Positions 48,656 through 60,396 are shown, numbered from the stretch's first letter. The stretch: DNA of 64,000 nucleotides from Bimastos eiseni (GCA_959347315.1 OY365810.1:27866424-27930423); one strand, 5' to 3'. Program-made: numbers and translations. Notes: a model not told the origin generated them from the sequence alone.

Positions 48656-48880
48656 AAATGCCTTGCAAATCAATCATTCATTCATATTTACGGCAATTTT
48701 TCAGCGATCTCTCTTCCTTCGCAACACCGTAGTATATAGTTGAGCCGTCGCATCCCAAACCGCAGTCAACCTGCATTAGTCCTAGACGAGCAATAAAAAA
48801 AACACAATGCCGTTCTATTAGAGGCATTAATAAACGAAGCATGATGCAGCGTACATCCGTGCTCTGAATAATTCACTTGG

Positions 48881-48881
<1 letters not shown>

Positions 48882-48950
<69 letters not shown>
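48882..48950. repeat. (TA)n microsatellite, about 69 bp
   Basis: Uninterrupted TA dinucleotides. Confidence 0.97.
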
Positions 48951-48952
<2 letters not shown>

Positions 48953-49289
48953 TGCATGGTCGTGTGTCGTTCCGTTGGGGTCCATAGCCTCCCTGGCCAA
49001 AGCAGAACGATGTTTAAACATATCTGTTCCGTGTAACTTAGGTCCTTGGCTAACTGGGTTATACAATGACTGTATACTGTCGGTGGAAGGGATAAAGCGG
49101 CGAGGGACAGGACCAGCCATCCGACATCATACGCCAGTGTAAAGGAAAACGGAAGAGCTGCTGCCTGTTCAGATGACCTCCTCTCTGCATGCATGACCAG
49201 CGTAAGAAACTACTGTTTGTTGTTAAATTATTGCTGATGGTGATCTCCTTGTGCGGCTACTCTTCGTTCTTCATCATCATCATCAGTAT

Positions 49290-49620
49290 AGGCATTAGGC
49301 CTCTCTCCTTCTTCTTATCTTCCTCTTTATGCTCTTCTTCTTCTTCTCTCCTTCTGCTTAGTACGTACATGCTCGTCCTCCTGTGTTTGCCTTATCAGAT
49401 TTTCTCCCTCCTAATGTTCCTCCTCCTCCTTCCTCTTTCTTCTTCTTCTTCATCTTCTTTTTCTTCTTCCATTTACTCCTCCTCCTTCTCCGACTCCATC
49501 CTCTCTTTTTCCTCATAACCGTTAACTTCCTTTCTTCCAGTTGTCTTCTTTTCACCTTCCCTTCTTCCCTTTCTGTTCCTTCTCCTCCTCTCCTCGTCTT
49601 CCTCCTCTTCTTATACTTAT
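49290..49620. repeat. Pyrimidine-rich (CTT/CTC) low-complexity tract
   Basis: About 330 bp strongly biased to C and T on the plus strand. Ser/Leu/Phe-rich frames across it are low-complexity artefacts. Confidence 0.85.
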
Positions 49621-49670
49621 CCCTCGTCTGTGTTATACCCGATCTCGTATACTGTATATAAACAATTTAG

Positions 49671-49672
<2 letters not shown>

Positions 49673-49729
<57 letters not shown>
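49673..49729. repeat. (TA)n microsatellite
   Basis: Uninterrupted TA run of about 57 bp immediately after the pyrimidine tract. Confidence 0.97.
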
Positions 49730-49733
<4 letters not shown>

Positions 49734-50077
49734 CATGGGTTCTCGCTGTCTATGAGATTGAAAAGCACGACCTTTGCACTCCTTCATTTTGATCGTAAGA
49801 TTACTCAATAAAGTGAAAGACGTCGCTTATTAATTGTTAACTATATTACGCTGATATATGCTGCGCCATTTGCTCGTCAATTTGCATGCAACGTAAAACG
49901 ATAGGACTCGGAGGATAGGTTACCAATAGGACCCAATCGATGCCTATGGAAGTGAGGTCATGACTTCTGACCTGTAGACGATGCAAGAAATCTCTTTAAA
50001 CTGACCGATGCTAAATATTTGATATGAATAGAAAGTTATTAAGCGCTCAGAATATAATCAGGGAACCTATGCAAGCT

Positions 50078-50122
50078 ATATATATATATATATATATATA
50101 TATGTGATATATATATATATAC
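50078..50122. repeat. (TA)n microsatellite
   Basis: TA run with one gtg interruption. Confidence 0.95.
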
Positions 50123-50224
50123 ACGGATGGCTCCTTTTGTACATTATATATTTTTCGTTCAACGCCAATGGCTGCGTTCTCTCCTCTCCCTTTCAGTCTA
50201 TAGCATCGACCTCGCAGTGGCACT

Positions 50225-50440
50225 ATCAGAGACTGTCCAAATTCTTGGGGTAACTCTGACCTGTAAGCTGACATTCTGAATGCACATGACAAACTTTGAA
50301 AATCTTGTTTAAATCACATCAGAGCAATACATTTACATGTATGTCACATCATGCAGATTCTGCCGAAGAATATGTCTCAATATTGTTCCCTGCCTCTTCT
50401 AGCCTCGATTAAGCTCAATCGGTGTGTGTGTGTGTGTGTG
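50225..50440 (+). mobile_element. Non-LTR reverse transcriptase fragment (decayed)
   Basis: One frame with several stops: VQILGVTLTCKLTF, MHMTNFENLV, RFCRRICLNIVPCLF, PRL. This follows the pattern VKxLGVTLDxxLTFxxHI...IRxFLxxxxCxxIVHxLxxPRLDYC of non-LTR reverse transcriptases. A (GT)n microsatellite (50421-50446) interrupts it where the DYCNSL motif should be. Confidence 0.55.
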
Positions 50441-50918
50441 TGTGTGAGTCTTTCAGACCTTAAACTTATAGCAGTCTGATGATCTCTGCTAACTGCCATC
50501 ACAGAGCATCTCTACCCTAATAAGGTCCTTCTTTGGTGCTCATGAGATTAACCATGTGCTCCGATGTTCCTTCAAGGTCATCCTATATATGCTTGGAAGA
50601 CTCGATGAATCAGTGAGGGAAGGACATGTATGTTGTCTTTGAAACCCTTGGACCAGTAAGTGCTGAGGAGGCAGAATGTCTCTCCTATATCTGGTATACG
50701 TCGCACTTCAGCTGTCTCTGGAGATGAACAAGAAACTAATTTCCTATCCCGCCAACGTCTTTCCTTTGTGTTCAGCGGCACCACTCCGTTGCATTCAGAG
50801 ACATATTTCCGGTTGGAACGAGGACAGATTTCTCGGATAACGCTCTTAGTCCTCATGACATGAGTTTTTGCTTTCTGAGGGATTATTTATGCCTGGGGTA
50901 TAGCTATATAAAAAATAA

Positions 50919-51100
50919 AAAATGATAATGATATCGATGATGATGATGATAATAATAATGATAATTATAATTATATCGTTGATGATAACGATGATAGTAT
51001 TGATAATGATATTGATAATGGTAATGGTAATGGTAATGATTATGATAATGATGACGACGACGAAGACAATGGTGATGATTATGATTAGATGATGATTAGA
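50919..51100. repeat. (GAT)n/(AAT)n trinucleotide repeat
   Basis: Gat, aat and gac triplets, imperfect, over about 180 bp. Confidence 0.9.
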
Positions 51101-51373
51101 TGACGATAATGAAGATAAAAGCTGAAAATGATACTGGAGATGATGACAATGATATTGATAATATTGATAATATTAATTATAGGCATAATGCTAATAAGGA
51201 TTATAATAAAGATCAAAATGGTTATTTTCGCAATAATTAATATTGCAATAACTGCAATTATTATCATCAACATAACAGCAATTATCATCAAGATATTTAT
51301 TTAATTAATATAATAATATAATAGTACTCCAATATGATAGTATTATTATGTAAGGATATTATAATATAATCAT

Positions 51374-51376
<3 letters not shown>

Positions 51377-51404
<28 letters not shown>

Positions 51405-51515
51405 CAATAACAGTAATAATAATAATAATAATAATAATAGTAATAATGATGATCATAATAAAAATAGTAACAGTAGTAATAATGATGATCATAATAATAA
51501 TAATAATAATAATAA
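51377..51515. repeat. (AAT)n trinucleotide repeat
   Basis: Aat triplets with a gatgatcataat interruption that occurs twice (about 51447 and 51482), so part of the array was duplicated. Confidence 0.9.
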
Positions 51516-51689
51516 GTACGACTCATTTGACGGTTCTACATTTTCACTCATGATTATGTGCGAGCCCATAGCCTACCAATGCATAGACACAAGCGTTGAT
51601 AAAGAAGACAAGTTGCACCGAAAATTATTTTGGAAGCAAATTGAAATTATTTCTTAACGTAACTTAAATCTACGGTTCCTTCAGCAGAC

Positions 51690-51905
51690 CACTATGAAAA
51701 ATCACTCACTATGTATCAGGCGTATACTGTGGGCTGTATTTATAATAGTCAAGGTCAAATAGTTTTTAACCCTGTGGAGTTTCAGCTTTTCTGACTTTTC
51801 GTTGCCAACGAGAAGCGAGTCACAATAATCTAGGCGATAGCCAAGCATTGGTTTCCTTGAATACAAAAGGACATTGGGGCTAATCTGCAACTTTCTGCTA
51901 ATATC
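51690..51905 (-). mobile_element. Non-LTR reverse transcriptase fragment
   Basis: Minus-strand reading SRKPMLGYRLDYCDSLLVGN followed by EKLKLHRVKN matches the SRLDYCNSLLxGxP...LxRLQxVxN segment that follows the catalytic core in CR1-like elements. No flanking motif is intact. Confidence 0.6.
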
Positions 51906-52307
51906 AGGAATGTAAATGGATGTTATAAAAACAAGCAGTAACGTAGTTGATGAGAATCTAAAGCATCGGCCAAATCATAGAGCCTATGTAATAAGGTTCC
52001 TTCCAAAATGTTTTACATTTTCCTCATGTTTTTACATTTTCACGTTTTTTACAGGTTTCACGTATTTTGTATTTATGTATATTTAATGAGCCAGTTTATG
52101 TCGAATGCATCCCAAGATCCTTTTAGATGCTGTGCAGCCCATCAACCAAGCAGCAACACTACTCATATAAACTGACACCATAAATAATCAATAAATCAAT
52201 TTGCCAAAATACGGGAGTTCTTACACTAAGAGAAGATTCGAACGACTGACTCAGTCATAGAGTGTGAACAGTCTAGAATTTGATTGCATGCTCTCATCCA
52301 CTTAGAG

Positions 52308-52940
52308 ACCTACATAAAAACGCCACAGGCAGAAACAACTGTATGCGACATTTTGCCTCTAAAAGTTGTAGTTGTAGGAGGGCCTAGTAATTATGGAAAT
52401 TTATACGTGTATATCGTCGTTCTTAGAAAATTACTTCAGGGATGCGTTACAAAAGTGCTTCCTAAACTATGGGTCGCGACCCAAAAGTAGGTCGCGGCGT
52501 CTTGTCAAGTGGATCGCCATGCTTCAGGTCTGTTTAAAAACAGTTCCATTAAATTCCGAAAAACAAAATGAAACTGTTATCTTGATCTTCTTTGTTGTAT
52601 TGTCACTAGATTGTACTCTAATGAGTAGAGTTTAGTCTAGTTTCTTCATTACATCTAGTTTATTCAATGCATGCATTGCAAATTGACGTTGAAATGCTAA
52701 TTAAATATTAACGCAATATTGTTCGCCTTTGTGAGGTGGGTCGCGGGCATTCAAAGACTTCCCACGACCAAAACGTTTGGGAAACACTGCGATTACAAAA
52801 CGGCCTACTGTACCTACATAAAAACGCCACACGCAGAAGCAGCGCTGCTATGTGCGATATTTTGCCTCGACCGAGTAGTAATTATGGCAACTTATATAGC
52901 GTCGTTCTTAGAAAACAACTTCACGGATGCTTTGCAAAAC
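52308..52940. repeat. Tandem duplication (unit about 160 bp) interrupted by a hAT MITE
   Basis: The segment starting acctacataaaaacgccaca at 52308-52454 recurs at 52812-52940 with scattered substitutions (both contain gtcgttcttagaaaa). The 337-bp MITE lies between. After the MITE the sequence aaaacggcctactgt corresponds to what follows the second unit, caaaacggtcaactgt. The MITE therefore inserted at the end of the first unit of an older tandem. Confidence 0.75.
52453..52789. mobile_element. hAT-type MITE, about 337 bp
   Basis: The left end aagtgcttcctaaac and the right end gtttgggaaacactg are inverted, of the CAGTGTTTCCCAAAC type; the left CA has mutated. Flanks are cgttacaa and cgattaca, a target duplication with one indel. 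Just inside are gggtcgcgaccc (left) and ggtgggtcgcggg (right), the same subterminal theme as the 28432-31625 element. Confidence 0.8.
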
Positions 52941-53019
52941 GGTCAACTGTCAGCGCAAATATTAATGCTCGGCGTCGCGTACCGGTTAGTAATATCATGT
53001 TAAACTTATTTAAATTTAA

Positions 53020-53110
53020 AGGCTTTGACCTCATGAACAGATGCAGAAAGATTGTTCCAGGCACGTGAACCAGCAACCCTAAAAGCCCGCTGACCTGTTT
53101 TTGTAGTTTT
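53020..53110 (-). mobile_element. Non-LTR retrotransposon tail fragment
   Basis: Minus strand reads TGQRAFRVAGSRAWNNLSASVH, the RAFxVAGPRxWNxLP tail. Only about 90 bp is recognisable. Confidence 0.65.
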
Positions 53111-53953
53111 AGTTAGTGTCACGAATACACCTACGGTCACTGCCGATTACAGCCGCAATCAATATACAGAGATCGTCCGATAGCGACCTGATGCTGTCTG
53201 CTGGGTTACTCGGTGCAGATTAATTTTTTACACAACGTTTAAATTGCATGAGCTCGCCTGTTCTAACTTTTTACATCGCAAGACCAGACAAGCAGCATGG
53301 TTGATTACGGAATGATACCGACAGGAAAGGCAATATTGCAGCGACGTCAGCGCTTATCGCTCCTCGGTAATTATTGCCAAAGCGTACAAAATCAGATCAA
53401 TGTTGACGATAATTTGCACATCCATTCTTGTCAAGATATAATAGCAAAATTAGTCACAACAGGTGAATATTTTGCTATTTTTCAAGCAGACGACTGACAA
53501 GCAATTCCACGAACGACTTTTTTCAATATAAAAATGTATGATATTATAACATAAGATAGGCCCTATTTATGCAGGTAATTACATGTCAACGCTTCGTGCA
53601 GACAAATTATATCTGCAGAGTGATATCATACGTTTTTATGCTCTTTATCAAGAAGAGAACAGAAAGATGGACGATATCCAATTAATATTGAAATCAGAGA
53701 TTTGTGTATTTAAGCCAGCCTGATGAATATCACGTAAACTTACCCGCAAGCACCTTGTAGTGTACGCGTCTTCGGGTATCCCAATTAGCACGAATAGAGC
53801 ATACTATATAGTTTTGTGAAGCTCGGCACACTAATTATAACCACAACACGATCCTCGGACAGACATCAGACTGAAATATCAAACGTGGCGTCAAAAGAAA
53901 TCAACCACATTTACAACACACTTTAGAATGACTGTATATATATATATATATAA

Positions 53954-54296
53954 GGAGCGTGGAGATGGAGAAATGGAGGAAAAGGAGAGCAAGAAGAGGT
54001 GAGGGAATGAGAGAAGAGCGCAGGGGAGGAGGGGTGGGATATATATATATATATATAAGCCCGTGCTAACAAGCGGCTCACATGACCTTCACAACATCCA
54101 CCCCCGTTCCAATACCTCTCCTCCTTCTTTCTTTCCTCGCCAATTTCTACCCCTACCCTGACCCTCTCGATTTTCTCGCCCCCTCTCCCCTCCTTCACCC
54201 TCCATTGCCCTCCAACCCCTGCTTCCCAACGCTCTTCTCTCATTCCCTTACCTCTTCTTGCTCTCCTTTACCTCCATTTCTCCATCTCCACGCTCC
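53954..54296. repeat. 67-bp inverted repeat with about 210-bp spacer
   Basis: The arms 53954-54020 (purine-rich) and 54230-54296 (pyrimidine-rich) are reverse complements at 65 of 67 positions. A (TA)n run precedes the left arm and another sits in the spacer (about 54040-54057). The right arm lies 260 bp upstream of the GPCR start codon. A foldback transposon, an inverted duplication or a hairpin-forming transcript are all possible. Confidence 0.9.
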
Positions 54297-54556
54297 TTCC
54301 CTTTTACTGCCATCCCATTCCTAACCTCACCCTCCTTCCATCTCTTTCCTAGCCCTACCCTCCATCCACCTCCATCCACCTCCATCCCCTCTCCCGATCA
54401 ACGCTCCCCATCACATATCTGCCCTGCATGCGGGATAATGAATATAGGCCTACCTAATGTCATTATATCATTTTAAAGAAAAATCACTTACATCCAATTA
54501 ACTGATGTCGAACAGTTTGCGTGATCTTTGATACATTGCAGTAGCTATCTGCAGAG

Positions 54557-55642
54557 ATGACGTCACGAAATATTGCGTACTTTGATGACGTAAACGCGAC
54601 GACGATCAACAGCAGCGCCACCAAGCGGTTGGTGCTCTTCTCGAAATGGTACGCCCAGTACCACGGGTACGCAAGCGTCGTCGTCTGCCTGGTAGGGATC
54701 GTGTCCAGTCTGTTCGTCGTGGCCGTCCTGACGAGACGACCGATGGTTAATCCGACGAATCTCATGCTGACCGCACTGGCTGTCTTCGACCTGCTGACCA
54801 TGGCCTCGTACATCCCCTTCGCCCTTCACTACTACTGCCTGCACGGCATCGAACTATCGCCCGTCCGGGACACACTTCCCTGGGCTTACTTCTGTCTGTT
54901 CCACGCCAACTTCTCCGTCACAACCCACACTGCGTCCATCTGGCTCGCCGTCGTTCTGTCCACCTACCGTTACATCTACATCCGAAGCTGCTGCTCGGAG
55001 AACGCCCCCACAACCGTCAACTGCACCCGCCCAGCCACAGCAGGGTACGCCGTTGCGGGAGTCTTAGTAGCCACGATACTCATTCTGGTTCCAAACTTTT
55101 CTTCGCTTACGGTCGAAGGGGTTCCGTATCAGTCGACCAATCAGACCATCTACATCGTCACCAATCGTAAGTGGAGCCGCGAGTTCGACCGTGACACAGT
55201 CAACTCCGTAAACTTCTGGGTTCACGCTTTGGTGATCAAGCTTGTCCCTTGCGCTCTGATGTCCGTCTTTGGCTACCTGCTACTCGTCCAGGTACATCGT
55301 ATACACCGAAAGGGTGCGGACCTGAGGACCCGGGCCACCCTCATTCAGGACGGACCGAACACAAGAGCACGCAACCAGGAACATAATCGAACGACGGCGA
55401 TGTTGATCGCGGTTATCATTCTGTTTCAGTTGACTGAACTTCCGCAGGGTCTGCTCGCTCTGTGCAGCGGACTGGAACCCGAGTTCTTCGAGTCCTACTA
55501 CTCGCCTCTCGGTGACATCATGGATATTGTGGCGCTCGTCAATAACAGCATCAACTTCACGCTTTACTGCACAATGAGTCGACAGTTTCGGACAACCTTC
55601 CTTCAACTTTTCTTTTGTCGTCATGGCACGAAAACAGTTTAG
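54557..55642 (+). CDS. Class-A GPCR, myosuppressin-receptor (DMSR) / Srw type, 361 aa, intronless
   Basis: Predicted plasma-membrane neuropeptide receptor. N-glycosylation sites NAT (13-15) and NSS (18-20) precede seven hydrophobic segments at about 38-60, 67-90, 108-134, 162-180, 217-247, 280-303 and 316-338. Family signatures: YHGYASVVVCLVGIV and PTNLMLTALAVFDLL (TM1-2), HANFSVTTHTASIWL (TM3), NFWVHALVIKLVPCALM (TM5), LFQLTELPQGLLALCSG (TM6), DIMDIVALVNNSINFTLYC then SRQFRTTF (TM7). These match insect DMSR and nematode dmsr receptors. DRY is TYRY, and NPxxY is replaced by NxxLYC, as in that family. No Cys is visible in extracellular loop 2, so the usual TM3 disulphide may be absent. An in-frame TAG 15 nt upstream fixes the start. 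The ligand is unknown; FMRFamide-like peptides would be the expectation. Confidence 0.9.
   Translation: MTSRNIAYFDDVNATTINSSATKRLVLFSKWYAQYHGYASVVVCLVGIVSSLFVVAVLTRRPMVNPTNLMLTALAVFDLLTMASYIPFALHYYCLHGIELSPVRDTLPWAYFCLFHANFSVTTHTASIWLAVVLSTYRYIYIRSCCSENAPTTVNCTRPATAGYAVAGVLVATILILVPNFSSLTVEGVPYQSTNQTIYIVTNRKWSREFDRDTVNSVNFWVHALVIKLVPCALMSVFGYLLLVQVHRIHRKGADLRTRATLIQDGPNTRARNQEHNRTTAMLIAVIILFQLTELPQGLLALCSGLEPEFFESYYSPLGDIMDIVALVNNSINFTLYCTMSRQFRTTFLQLFFCRHGTKTV
54558..54565. promoter_or_regulatory. Perfect CRE palindrome TGACGTCA overlapping the GPCR start codon
   Basis: The octamer TGACGTCA begins at the T of the ATG. A half-site variant (TGACGTAA) follows about 30 bp later. A consensus CREB/ATF site this close to a start could be used or could be coincidence; no other promoter element was identified. 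Confidence 0.3.
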
Positions 55643-56159
55643 TCTGAAAGTTATTGATAATCGGCGTTAAATAATTATGTAGAACGATAAGCGTTAATAT
55701 ATGTTACACTGACTGTTAAAGAATTTGAAGAAATATTTGACAGCCGTCGCATCTCAAAATCTGAGTGTGAAGTCATGATGGTAGAGCTACACTTCATTCT
55801 TCAATCAATTCATCTGAACGTTGTTCCATCTTCTCTGTCGGCATCTTTCCAGTTTATATCAACTTCTATCCCTGCAGTTAATGAATGCCGTAGATATTCG
55901 ATGCTAGGAGTCGAGATCACTAGATATATAATTGTGAGGCCTGTGTATCTCCTGAAAACATTCTAACACCAGGAAAGAAACTAATGGAGCAGGTGGTTCG
56001 AAAAAGCCTAACATTTAATGATATATATCTTGTTATCTGTATATCTATAGTTTTGCCTGGTTGACATGAGTATGTTTCATTGTCAAATTTTTCAATAATG
56101 TTTTGGATTACCGCAGATACATAATTCTTTTGTATTGTCTGCACACATTCAAAGTTTCA

Positions 56160-56398
56160 CTCTTCTTCTTCTTCCTCCTCTTCCTCCTCCTTCTTCTTCT
56201 TCTTCTTCTTCCTCCTCCTTCTTCTCCTCCTTCTTCTTCTTCTCCTCCTCCTCCTCCTTCTTCTTCTTCCTCCTCCTTCTCCTCCTTCTTCTTCTTCTCC
56301 TCCTCCTCCTTCTCCTCCTTCTTCTTCTTCTTCTTCTTCTCTTCCTCCTCCTCCCTCAGCTCCTCCTCCTCCTCCTCCTCCTTCTTCTTCTTCTTCGT
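56160..56398. repeat. (CTT/CTC)n homopyrimidine tract, about 240 bp
   Basis: Almost pure C/T on the plus strand, made of ttc and ctc triplets. Long homopurine-homopyrimidine runs can form triplex DNA. Poly-Ser and poly-Leu frames across it are artefacts. Confidence 0.95.
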
Positions 56399-59300
56399 TG
56401 TTCAGATGATCCAGATCATTCTAAGTTTAGATCATAGAATGGCCAGCTATTCAACACGGTTAAGATATCTTCCTATTTCCTTCTACCGTTGCCAAGAATT
56501 ACTTAGCGTCAGATCGCATCCCTGCAATTCTTTACTCAATTCAATTTCCGTCTATCGTTCGAGTTAGCCAACGCATTTTACACCGCGCTAAGCCCATTCA
56601 CCCCATACATCAATTGATATTGACTAGTTGTTTACTGCTTCCACCATGACCTTAAAGGTCTTTCTTTCTCTGCTCGATAAGCCGTCTTTAGATAATCTAG
56701 CTTAACGTTAAGTCCGCGCTGAGTGAGTTTCGAACAGCGTCGATCAGGCGATGTCCCCACAGACGTCTAGATCATTAGACCGTCGTCGCTTGATGTCGTA
56801 AACAGGCTTTTGAAACACCTTCGGGAAAACACCATAACCCTCTCTCTGGGTGATATAGCTTGAACGAACAAAAGCATGTAATATACCACAATTGGCTGAC
56901 CTCATAAATTATCAGTTTTAAATTGGGTCAATCGTGGATCGCTTTCTACTCTCTCTACTTGCTCTAATGTGTGATCAGTACGAGAGCACCAGCCATTATG
57001 AAAATGATGAGGAGCATAACGTTCTCACATTGTACTCTTGTTACTAAACAATCCAAATATCGTCATTCCCCATAGATGCTATTCATGATCAGAAGTAAAT
57101 GTGTCCATTATAAAAACAACCAAGGGTAGCTCCATCATCAGATATCTATATTCAATATATATATATACATATATAGTGTAGCTCAGAGTTAGCGCAAAGC
57201 ACTTCTGGCATCTATATACACAGATCTTACAGCCACTGTTCAAACAGCATTTGCTATTTCCCTGTTTTGACGACTTGTAATGATCTTGGAATGCACTCAA
57301 GACATTGCTTGGTTTCCACCGTGAGTCTTCATCTGGATATTGTTCACATGTCTGTCAGTATATACACCCAGTTGTCCTGTCTCAATTTTATTACGACTAA
57401 TTTTGCTACAGCTAAATGAAATATACACAGTACTCAACATTGACGTCATAGCCAACGCTGTTTAATCATCATTAAGTCAGGCATAGTCCGCATACCAAGG
57501 AAATAGTCACCTGTCAAGTACCAACACACACTACCACGTTCTGGAGCTACTCCCGTTGTCGTCTTTATCGGAATTTACAAACGGATAGACGAAGCTGTTT
57601 TCTGTGCAATCTTTATAATGATTATTGCGTTATGTAAAGACATATCTTAAAATACGCGACTGTTCTGGGAACTTTAGTGTTGCTACTGTGGTTTACTGTC
57701 GTAATTATTTTAAAAGACATTGACCTTCTGTGAACTTTAGAACTGTTACTTAAATTTTGCTAGTTATTGCTTTCCTTGAATTATATTCTGTAATAAGCAA
57801 TTTAAGTAGACCATAGGTATAGATTTCCCAGCCGTTTGCTACAATTTTATAAAGGTAAAGTCAACCATGTAACAAGCAGGTTTTGCTGATCCTTTGGGTC
57901 ATCATTTTACAGCATCTAAAGGAAACTGTTGTCATTATTTCAATATGGTTCTTTTCATCTTCTGCTGTTAATGAATTAATAAGCATTTTCAATTAATCAA
58001 CGCACGCAGTGAGACGTGGCCGCATCGTTTCCGTTCACGACGATCTCCTCGTGTTATTTAATCGCCATTTTGTGACGATCTTTATAGGCCTACGCACGTC
58101 TATAGATTTGATCCAGCTAAATCCTTATTTAGAACTCATATATAATAATATTTTTAAACAGTGTCTTTATAGTCAAACCTGGTTACAATATCGGTTACTG
58201 TCATCTCTTTATTATATTATATCTGTCCAGATAGTTAGACTTAAACTAGCATAAAATTGCACATCGTAGGACTTCGACTGTCAGCTCTGTAAGAACGCTG
58301 AAGGTTCTACTTAGACTAGCTCTACTATTATATCAGATGTTTGATAACTAGATTATGCTAGGGAAACTAGCTACACATAAAGAGACAGTTAGAATACAAC
58401 TTGTCTTTATTAAATACAGAGAAGAAGAGGTAATAATAATAATATATATATAATGATTGTGACTAATACATAACTGTTACATGTACTTACTAATGCGAGT
58501 ATGGGTGAGATGATAATGTCCAAACCCTAAGATGATACGAGTTGACGAGCCTGACAAGATAGTTAGAGTTCTTCGGAAGTCAGACTGCAAAGTTCTTAAC
58601 AGTGCTGTAGCTTATAAGTCACTTTCCTCAGCCAAAGAGGAAACTGGCCTATTCTAGAACAGACTACTTTGATTGGCCAACTACTGACCACTCAAGGTAT
58701 CCCTAGAATGTGGGTTGACTGTAACTGCTAGAGCCTACACGAGTGACTGACAGAACCTATACTGTCTGAATAAGTGAATGTTCAGCTAAACCTAATGTAT
58801 AATAATGACCTATATATATAAATTGTTCGAGGCTATCTATTGTAATGTAATGTTCCGAATAATCACGGTTACAGCTCGAACCGATTCTAAGGTTGTTCAC
58901 ATGTATTATAGGCTTATACTTTCTGTCCCGGTCATATAAGTGCATTATCGATTATTTTATTCCCATCCTGTTAATTCTGTTGACATTTCGTGACTTATAA
59001 GTTTCTTTTTTATGTATCTCTTTGCCATAATCTCATATCGCTTCGCCGATTTTTTTATATTTTACTGCTTGTATTCGTCTACGACAGTCTGTGTATATCG
59101 AATATGCCGCTTCACATCGTAGTCAGGGCTTCTTATAAGCTGAGACTATCCGCTTTGGACTGAGAAGGGGAGGAAGGAGTAGCGGATGCTCCGACGGAGA
59201 TAGGAGGAAGGCCACACAGCGGAAAACATCGTCGGAAATCGACGACAGCCTCTGCATCCGTCCACCACATCCGACTAAAAGCAAACAGACGATGACAGGA

Positions 59301-59451
59301 TTCAGCCAACTGGAAGGTAACTAACGGTCACCAAGGTAACTGAAACAGCAGAGATAGCATCCGTCATAGCGGAAGAACGCTGGTCGAAGAGTCTGGATAA
59401 AGATATAAACAAGCGCAACTCCGTAACAGACTCACGTTGAACTATTTCTAA

Positions 59452-59477
59452 GTATATATATATATAAATATAAATAT

Positions 59478-59516
<39 letters not shown>

Positions 59517-59522
59517 GATATA
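59452..59522. repeat. (TA)n with TAAATATAAA interruptions
   Basis: TA run containing a duplicated tataaatataaatatatata block. Confidence 0.93.
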
Positions 59523-60396
59523 TGATTGCACGATGAAGATAGAGATTTGAAAGATATCGACCTTTTCAATGAACAATACCAAACGAAAGTATAAATCAGA
59601 AACATCTATTGATGTAATCGCCAATCGTATACGAGGGGAAAATCCATTTTAAAAGAACGGTCTGTTGTCAACGCCTGTACGAAACTTAGGCCTAACATCA
59701 GAAGCGAGTTGGCCGTTGTTGATTGCATCGTGCCTAACTCACCTAACTCATAACATGAAATACTAAATCTTAGATGCTGATATTTTACAGCCAATAAGAC
59801 ACAACTGCAAACAATGACATCCCACCGAGGGTGTGTGAGCTGAGAATTATAAATCAACTTCCTAAATATCATTACGTCCTTATATTCCCTTAAACTCTCC
59901 AGCAGAAGTGTCTTGCCAGCAAGCTTCCTTTAAACCGATTAAGAAAGACTTGATGAGAGACCTTCGAAGATCGGGCTAATGAAGAACATATATTTTCTGC
60001 TGAAGACATTATGAGCCATCATATAAATTGATTAAGTGTCACATAATTACTTTCTTTTGCTTATTCTGTGAACTTAAATCTCTTTGTTATGTTTAATATC
60101 AGCGAGTGCGAGTCTTGACAATTTAAAGCTACTGTATGAATCAGTAAACTACTTCAACGCATTGAACAAAATTTTAAAACTTTTCAGAATCACACCACAT
60201 TAAACCATTTTACCAGAATTGGAAAAGAACTTTAGCTTAATATTTTTCACACCCATGATAGTCAATCAATAAATCATTAGGATCTGAGCCTAAGAGCGAC
60301 TTTAGTGCGAAAGCATTGGAGTTCGCTGACATTGTCGTCAATAACTGGTTCATTGGACATCTCACAAATATTAAAAAAATTATAATGGCGACAGAT

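Larger units (their letters stand above)
46183..54556. other. Repeat-rich interval upstream of the GPCR gene
   Basis: No gene recognised. It holds many microsatellites, LINE fragments (50225-50440, 51690-51905, 53020-53110), a hAT MITE inside a tandem duplication (52308-52940) and a 67-bp inverted repeat (53954-54296). The 66-codon frame at 53297-53497 could not be assigned. Confidence 0.5.

Noticed and set aside
49189..49661. Ser- and Phe-rich frames of 92-109 codons
   Set aside because: Pyrimidine-rich low-complexity sequence followed by a TA microsatellite; no conserved element.
54484..54844. Minus-strand frames of 93-109 codons
   Set aside because: Antisense shadows of the GPCR coding sequence.
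56103..56567. 154-codon Ser/Leu/Phe/Pro-rich frame
   Set aside because: Low-complexity translation of the CTT/CTC tract; the neighbouring frame gives poly-Leu.
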